Assembly: GCA_027002825.1 (NCBI GenBank)
Contig: JALWZG010000096.1
Location: 1-40,908, forward strand
DNA length: 40,908 nucleotides
DNA from: Caldifarciminota bacterium
GTDB lineage: Bacteria > Hydrothermota > Hydrothermia > LBFQ01
Reading direction: 5' to 3'
The notes under the pieces are model-generated. The model was not told where the DNA came from, ran no database searches, and saw only the letters and a list, made by a program, of their open reading frames with translations. Of this stretch, positions 35,795 to 40,908 are shown piece by piece (the first letter of the stretch is position 1; each line of letters starts with the position of its first letter). The position numbers were made by a program, and so were the translations under genes.

Positions 35795-36803
35795 TCTCCT
35801 TGAGGAAACCCCTCACGTTTTCCTCCCAATTGCAGAGCCTTATCACCTTTTCCTTGTTGAGCCTCCTCGCCTTTTCCCACCACCTCCAGGAGAACACCTC
35901 CTTGAACGCCGTGTACATCTCGCGGGCATCCGGCCGGACCAGTATACCGCTCTCACCGTCCACCCACTCCCTGTTTGCCGGTATATCCGAGACTATGGGA
36001 ACACAACCGCTCGCCATCGCCTCAAGGAGTGAGACCGAGAGTCCATCCCTGTGCGGTATTGATATGCAGAAGTGGGAGCCCCGTAGGACGTTCAGGTAGT
36101 CCTCGTATCTGAGGTTTCCGAGGAACCTAGGGTTTAACAGGAGGTCTCTTGCCGTTTTACCTATCCTCTCGGTTTCCGATCCCCCTTGGAGGTAAATCAC
36201 CTCTATTTCAAAGTCCCTTGATAGCATCTTCAGGAATTTCAGTATTTCCCCGTGGTTGAAGTCCCTTTCGTGCCTCCTTAGGGATACGAATCGCAAGGGG
36301 GATTTGGGTAGGTCTACCAGGTTTGAGAGCCTCACCTTTTGCGGGACGCCGAAGGGTATAACCCTTATCCTTTCGGGGTTTACGCCGAGTTTTTCAAGGA
36401 TTTCACGCATGAAACGGGCGTCCACAACGACGAAATCGTAGGATGAGAGTATGGAGGAGGAGAGCAACCTGTGGAGAGGGGTTTTAAACGTCCACCTCAG
36501 GAGATCGGATCCCCAGACGGCCAACACCTTCCTACCCGTCCTCAGGAATTTACCGATCAACCCGTAGTTGGGTATGAAGTGGGAGAAGACCAGGTCCGGA
36601 GAGAAAAACTCCTCCACCTCCCTGATCCTGGGAATTGCCGCTATGTACTTCAGCTTACCCAGTTTCCCCTCCAAGAACACGGAGTCCCCCCTCAACCCCC
36701 TCTCCAAGGATACGATCAGAACCTCGTTTCCCAACGCCCTCAGCGTGTCGGCCCACCTGTAGGTGTGGTAGGATGAGGCGTCCGCGAGCATGAGTATTCT
36801 CAT
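35781..36803 (-). CDS. Family 4 glycosyltransferase
   Basis: MRILMLADASSYHTYRWADTLRALGNEVLIVSLE; PERIRVIPFGVP; SVSLLEAMASGCVPIVSDIPANREWV. Confidence 0.9.
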   Translation of the reverse strand: MRILMLADASSYHTYRWADTLRALGNEVLIVSLERGLRGDSVFLEGKLGKLKYIAAIPRIREVEEFFSPDLVFSHFIPNYGLIGKFLRTGRKVLAVWGSDLLRWTFKTPLHRLLSSSILSSYDFVVVDARFMREILEKLGVNPERIRVIPFGVPQKVRLSNLVDLPKSPLRFVSLRRHERDFNHGEILKFLKMLSRDFEIEVIYLQGGSETERIGKTARDLLLNPRFLGNLRYEDYLNVLRGSHFCISIPHRDGLSVSLLEAMASGCVPIVSDIPANREWVDGESGILVRPDAREMYTAFKEVFSWRWWEKARRLNKEKVIRLCNWEENVRGFLKEITST

Positions 36804-37081
36804 GCGGTTATAAACCCGCTGTTGTCTACGCTCACGACCATTTTGAGGATTATCACCTCACTCAGGTCCTCGGTTTTTACGCTTATCTCCTTCACGTCTT
36901 CGGGTATGCTTTCGCCGTGGCGTAGGAGGTTCTCAAGGTGTCTCTTCAGTCTGTACTCCCCCTGCTGGACTACGTCGGCGAAGTTCATCCCCCTGACCCT
37001 CAAACCCTTGAACGCGGGGACCTCAAAGACGTAAAACCCCTCCGGATCCAGAACGATCTTAGCCGTGAACTTGAAGACCAT
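36800..37081 (-). CDS. HicB-like domain protein, 93 aa
   Basis: DPEGFYVFEVPAFKGLRVRGMNFADVVQQGEYRLKRHLENLLRHGESIPE resembles the HicB fold; ATGA overlap with the downstream glycosyltransferase. Confidence 0.55.
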   Translation of the reverse strand: MVFKFTAKIVLDPEGFYVFEVPAFKGLRVRGMNFADVVQQGEYRLKRHLENLLRHGESIPEDVKEISVKTEDLSEVIILKMVVSVDNSGFITA

Positions 37082-37084
37082 GGG

Positions 37085-37540
37085 TCACCCTCCTTCTATG
37101 GTGTAAAAGGCGTAAAGTATGACAAAGACCACGGCCGAGGATACCAAGATCTCAAACACCCCCCAAGAGGGTGTTTTCTCCGGGGAAATCCCCTCAACCC
37201 TCACGTTCTGCACCTCATGGGGCATTATGTGATCGCTGTAAACCCCCTTTATCTCCTCCCTTATGCCACAGCCGCTCACCAGAGCCTTAAACGTGGCCGT
37301 TCTCCTTATCCTCCAGAGGGATCTCGCGTACACGACCCTACTGTCCACGACGTTGATGAACGTGGTGCAGGGGAGGGGGTTGGAGTATTTAAACCTGATG
37401 TAATCTATTAGGTGCGATGAAAACCCCCCGTTCGCCCTTATGTTCTCCGAAAACTCGCACCGACCCCCTCTGCAGGCGCTGTCAACGGCAGCGTAAAGGA
37501 TTTCCAAATCGTTTGGGGGTAAGAGGAGAAGGAACAGCAT
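37085..37540 (-). CDS. Membrane-anchored hypothetical protein with signal peptide and C-terminal TM
   Basis: MLFLLLLPPNDLEILYAAVDSACRGGRCEF; C-terminal FEILVSSAVVFVILYAFYTIEGG. Confidence 0.7.
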   Translation of the reverse strand: MLFLLLLPPNDLEILYAAVDSACRGGRCEFSENIRANGGFSSHLIDYIRFKYSNPLPCTTFINVVDSRVVYARSLWRIRRTATFKALVSGCGIREEIKGVYSDHIMPHEVQNVRVEGISPEKTPSWGVFEILVSSAVVFVILYAFYTIEGG

Positions 37541-37543
37541 GCT

Positions 37544-38008
37544 TCAACCTTCCGCCCCCTCCCCCTCCCATTCGCTTCCCTCATCAAGATCCGGAATGTA
37601 CTCCGAGGCCACGTCCATAACGTGTGAGCTTACGAATACGGGAGCGTTTGCCCTCAAGGCCAGGGCTATGGAATCCGAAGGTCTGGCGTCTATGCTGTAC
37701 ATCCTTCCCTCGTGGTTCAGGATTATCCTCGCGTAGTAGGTGCCGTCTATCAGGTCGTTCACTATCACCTTTTCAACCGTCGCACCCAGGGTCTTTATGA
37801 CCTCGTGGAGCAGGTCGTGGGTCAGGGGTCTTGAAAACACCTCGCCGTTCAACGCCATGCTTATGGCCTTGGCCTCAAAGGGCCCTATTATTATGGTGAG
37901 GTGGCGGCTGCCCTCCTTCTCCTTCAGTATGACCGCAAGCCCAACGCCTCCCTCCATCCTGAGGACGGCTACGCCCTTTACCTCAACCTCTATGAGATTT
38001 TTCATCAC
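37544..38008 (-). CDS. Bifunctional nuclease family protein (DUF151)
   Basis: LTIIIGPFEAKAISMALNG, RPLTHDLLHEVIKTLGATVEKVIVNDLIDGTYYARI, IDARPSDSIALALRANAPVFVS. Confidence 0.92.
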   Translation of the reverse strand: MMKNLIEVEVKGVAVLRMEGGVGLAVILKEKEGSRHLTIIIGPFEAKAISMALNGEVFSRPLTHDLLHEVIKTLGATVEKVIVNDLIDGTYYARIILNHEGRMYSIDARPSDSIALALRANAPVFVSSHVMDVASEYIPDLDEGSEWEGEGAEG

Positions 38009-38460
38009 TCCTCGGCTTCCACCTTAACCCTTACCTTGGCGATGACTTCGGGATGCAGCTTAACCCCAACCTCAAAGCTTCCGAACTCCCCTATGTTGTC
38101 CTCAAGTAGGACCTGGGAATGTTCCACATCGTACCCCATCTCTTTGAGCTTGCGGGATATGTCCTTGGCGGATACGGAGCCGAAGGGTTTCCCATCTTCG
38201 TTGGCCTTGAGGACGAACAGGAGTTTTTCCTTGGAGAGCCTCTTGGCGAGCTCCTCCATCTTCTTCCTCTTGCGCTTGAGGGAGAGTTCTTTCATCTTCT
38301 TCTGGTTTTCCCACATCTTCAGGACGGAGGGCGTGGCCTCTAAGGCAAGTCCCTTGGGTATGAGGTAGTTCTTGGCATAACCCCACCTGACCCTTACCAC
38401 ATCGCCGGCCTTTCCGAGCTTGGGGACGTCCTGAACGAGTAGGACGTTTACCTGTTTCAT
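38005..38460 (-). CDS. rplI: 50S ribosomal protein L9
   Basis: [43 protein letters not shown]. Confidence 0.97.
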   Translation of the reverse strand: MKQVNVLLVQDVPKLGKAGDVVRVRWGYAKNYLIPKGLALEATPSVLKMWENQKKMKELSLKRKRKKMEELAKRLSKEKLLFVLKANEDGKPFGSVSAKDISRKLKEMGYDVEHSQVLLEDNIGEFGSFEVGVKLHPEVIAKVRVKVEAEE

Positions 38461-38651
38461 ACCACGTACTCCTTTATGAAGGGAAGGAGTGCCAGCATGC
38501 GCGCGCGTTTTATCGCACGGGCGAGTCTGCGCTGTTCTTTGGCCGTAAGGCGGGTGTACTTCCGGGGCAGAATTTTGCCCGTCGGTGATATGTACCTCTT
38601 CAAAGTCTCAACGTCTTTGTAGTCAAACGTCCTTTCCTTCCTCTTGCCCAT
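38457..38651 (-). CDS. rpsR: 30S ribosomal protein S18
   Basis: [50 protein letters not shown]. Confidence 0.97.
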   Translation of the reverse strand: MGKRKERTFDYKDVETLKRYISPTGKILPRKYTRLTAKEQRRLARAIKRARMLALLPFIKEYVV

Positions 38652-38667
38652 GTTTCACCCCCTTTTT

Positions 38668-39120
38668 TCAAAAAGGCATTTCCTCATCCGGTAGTCCCAC
38701 GTCCTCCTCCGGTGGCAGGTACTCCTCAACGTCAACGGGTACGTCCGGGGCGGCTTCCCTAACCTCCCTCTCCAGGACCTGCACCCTGTAAGCCCTTATC
38801 TCGTAAGTGCTACGCTTTATGCCTTCGCTCTCCCACTCCCTGAAACGCAACCTCCCCTCCACGACCACGGGTGTGCCTTTTTGTAGGCGCTCCTTGAAGC
38901 TCTCGTTGAGGTCGTTTCTGCCGATGGAGTAGAGGACGTCTATGAAAACCGTACTCGTCTTCCACTCGTCTCCACTCCGATAAGGTGTGTCGGAAGCCAT
39001 CCTGAACTTTATGAAGTTCCTACCGTCGGACGTGTTCCTGAGTTCGGCGTCCGAGACCAGTCTTCCGGAGAGGATGATGAAGTTTATGTTCGGCAGCCTC
39101 AAGGTCTTACCCTCTCTCAT
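38668..39120 (-). CDS. ssb: Single-stranded DNA-binding protein
   Basis: NINFIILSGRLVSDAELRNTSDGRNFIKFRMASDTPYR; acidic tail ending DEEMPF. Confidence 0.94.
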   Translation of the reverse strand: MREGKTLRLPNINFIILSGRLVSDAELRNTSDGRNFIKFRMASDTPYRSGDEWKTSTVFIDVLYSIGRNDLNESFKERLQKGTPVVVEGRLRFREWESEGIKRSTYEIRAYRVQVLEREVREAAPDVPVDVEEYLPPEEDVGLPDEEMPF

Positions 39121-39407
39121 GTCTCATCCCTCCGGACGATCATGTACCTGAGGAACTTCCTCATAAGGCGTATGTGCGCGTTCAGGTCATAGGCCACCTG
39201 TGGTGGTGCTTTGAACTGTATGAAGTAATACCTGCCGTGATCTTCCTTCTTTATGGGATAGGCCAGCTCCCTAACACCCCAGTCCTCCTCCCCCAAGATC
39301 TCACCACCTCTTTTGGTGATGAACTCTTTGACCTCCTCTATGGACCCGGCCTGCTCCTCGTCGCTCTGCCGGGGGCTCAAAACAAGAGCCACTTCGTACT
39401 CCCTCAT
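39117..39407 (-). CDS. rpsF: 30S ribosomal protein S6
   Basis: MREYEVALVLSPRQSDEE, DWGVRELAYPIKKEDHGRYYFIQFKAPP; TATAAT (39416-39421), 8 nt upstream of the ATG. Confidence 0.96.
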   Translation of the reverse strand: MREYEVALVLSPRQSDEEQAGSIEEVKEFITKRGGEILGEEDWGVRELAYPIKKEDHGRYYFIQFKAPPQVAYDLNAHIRLMRKFLRYMIVRRDET

Positions 39408-39430
39408 AAGCGTCTATTATACTGCGGAAA

Positions 39431-40908
39431 CTACTCCCCTTTCAAGAACTTCAGCACAAAGGCGTACCGCATGGCCATCTCCTTCATGTACTGGTAGCGT
39501 CCCGCCCTTCCGAGATGGCCCGCTCCGAGGTCCGTCCAGAGAAGCACCGGGGTGTTGGCGAGGTTGTTCTCGCGCAGTTTCAGGACCCACTTGGCCGGCT
39601 CCCAGTAGCCCACGCGGGGGTCATAAAGGCCCGCCGTGGCCAAAACGGGGGGAAAGCTGTCGGGCTTTACGTTGTCGTAGGGGGAGTAGGACTTTATGTA
39701 CTCGTAGAACTTGGGGTCGTTGGGGTTCCCCCACTCGTCGTACTCCGGCACCGTCAGGGGGAGGTTGGGGTCCAGCATGGTGTTCAGGACGTCCACGAAA
39801 GGCACGACGGCCACGGCCGCCCCGAAGAGGTAGGGCTTCAGGTTCAACGCCCCTCCCACTATTATCCCACCGGCGCTGCCCCCGGTTATGGCGATCTTTC
39901 CCCTGTCCGTCCAGCCGTCTATTATGAGGTACTCCGCCGACTCAACGAAGTCGTATATGCTGTTCTTCTTCTTCAGGAACTTTCCCTCCCTGTGCCACCT
40001 CTCGCCGAACTCCCCTCCGCCCCTTATGTGGGCTATGGCGTAGGCGAAGCCCCTGTCAAGGAGGGAGATGACGTAGCGGTTGAATCGGGGGTCAAAGGGT
40101 GAGCCGTAGGCCCCATAGCCCGTCAGGTAGACCGGGTGCTTCCGGTTTCTCCTGAACTTATCTTTGCGATATACGAGGGTTATGGGGAACTTTACACCGT
40201 CGTAGCTGCGCGCCCAGAGTCTGACCACACGGTACTTCTTGGGGTCGTAGTTGGGTACAGGCTCCTGCCAGCGTTTGCGGAGTTTCCCCGTCTTTACGTT
40301 GTAGAAGTATATGCTGCTGGGGGTCGTGGGGGAGGTGTAGTGTATGCGGATGCTGTCTGTGTTGTACTCGTAGTTTCCGGATAGGCTCACCGTATAGGCG
40401 GCCTCTTTGAACTTCACCCGGTGGGTCCTGCTGGTTTTCTTCTCGTATATCCTTATGGCCTTAAGGCCGTTGTACCTCTCCTGGAGGGCTATGAAGTCCT
40501 TGAAGACGGTTATGTCCTCAATCGGGACGTCCTCCTCCTGTGGGATGATGACCCTCTCCTCACCTGTCCTCTCGTCCATCTCAAGGACCCTGTAGTTGGG
40601 GGCGTCCTCGTTCGTGAGGACGTAGAACTTCCCGTCCCCGTGATAGACCCAGTACTTAACCCCCTTCTTCCTCGGATAGAAGTCCCTCCTGTAGGGGTAT
40701 ATTAGGGCGGTGATGTTGCTCTCGGTGTTCCCGGACGTGGCGAAGACGTACCCGTCAAGGGAGGAGTATGCCCATACGAAATAGGATTCGTCGTCGTCCC
40801 GGAAAAGCTCTCTGTCGTTTTTGAGGTCGTCTCCTATCTCGTGTAGAAGTACCCTGTAGGGCCGTTTCGTCTTCTCCGTCTCAACGATGTATATGAGCCT
40901 GTTGTCCC
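39431..40908 (-). CDS. Oligopeptidase B / prolyl oligopeptidase family (S9A), truncated by window end
   Basis: HIRGGGEFGERWHREGKFLKKKNSIYDFVESAEYLI, ITGGSAGGIIVGGALN, LWTDLGAGHLG; frame stays open beyond the listed M at 40579 to position 40908. Confidence 0.93.
   Translation of the reverse strand, partial: DNRLIYIVETEKTKRPYRVLLHEIGDDLKNDRELFRDDDESYFVWAYSSLDGYVFATSGNTESNITALIYPYRRDFYPRKKGVKYWVYHGDGKFYVLTNEDAPNYRVLEMDERTGEERVIIPQEEDVPIEDITVFKDFIALQERYNGLKAIRIYEKKTSRTHRVKFKEAAYTVSLSGNYEYNTDSIRIHYTSPTTPSSIYFYNVKTGKLRKRWQEPVPNYDPKKYRVVRLWARSYDGVKFPITLVYRKDKFRRNRKHPVYLTGYGAYGSPFDPRFNRYVISLLDRGFAYAIAHIRGGGEFGERWHREGKFLKKKNSIYDFVESAEYLIIDGWTDRGKIAITGGSAGGIIVGGALNLKPYLFGAAVAVVPFVDVLNTMLDPNLPLTVPEYDEWGNPNDPKFYEYIKSYSPYDNVKPDSFPPVLATAGLYDPRVGYWEPAKWVLKLRENNLANTPVLLWTDLGAGHLGRAGRYQYMKEMAMRYAFVLKFLKGE

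Noticed and set aside
40579-40908. Start of the oligopeptidase at M 40579
   Set aside because: The reading frame remains open with propeller-like sequence to the window edge, so the gene is truncated by the window, not started there.

Overview
The window is a compact, GC-rich bacterial chromosomal segment with a thermophile-like protein composition and about 47 genes on both strands. It holds mostly housekeeping genes: tRNA-Lys, murJ, topA, rseP, surE, mazG, cutA, thyX, pyrE, pyrF, sufS, a pyruvate:ferredoxin oxidoreductase operon, an isolated rplE, the rpsF-ssb-rpsR-rplI operon, and an oligopeptidase B-like gene cut by the window edge. Mixed in are envelope and lipoprotein genes and several uncharacterised genes. 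No CRISPR array, transposase, prophage or rRNA was seen. The strongest genome-wide signal is that about 24 genes carry a -10-like TANAAT box only 6-9 nt upstream of the ATG/GTG/TTG start. This predicts pervasive leaderless transcription, often with an unusual CACCYT-type extension 5' of the -10. SD motifs appear mainly at operon-internal genes and at genes with longer leaders. Other items worth a second look: a stand-alone Csm5/RAMP-like protein next to a phosphoribosyltransferase; tandem secreted and cytoplasmic YfdX-like paralogs; a frameshifted phosphoribosyltransferase fused to or followed by a PD-(D/E)XK-like protein; a decayed GH114-like gene; a perfect operator-like palindrome inside the POR promoter; a GltD-PorD fusion in POR; ThyX with an N-terminal zinc ribbon; a dislocated rplE; type IX secretion-like components; and a b-type/c-type cytochrome gene pair. 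All assignments come from reading the sequence and recalled family motifs; no database search was run.
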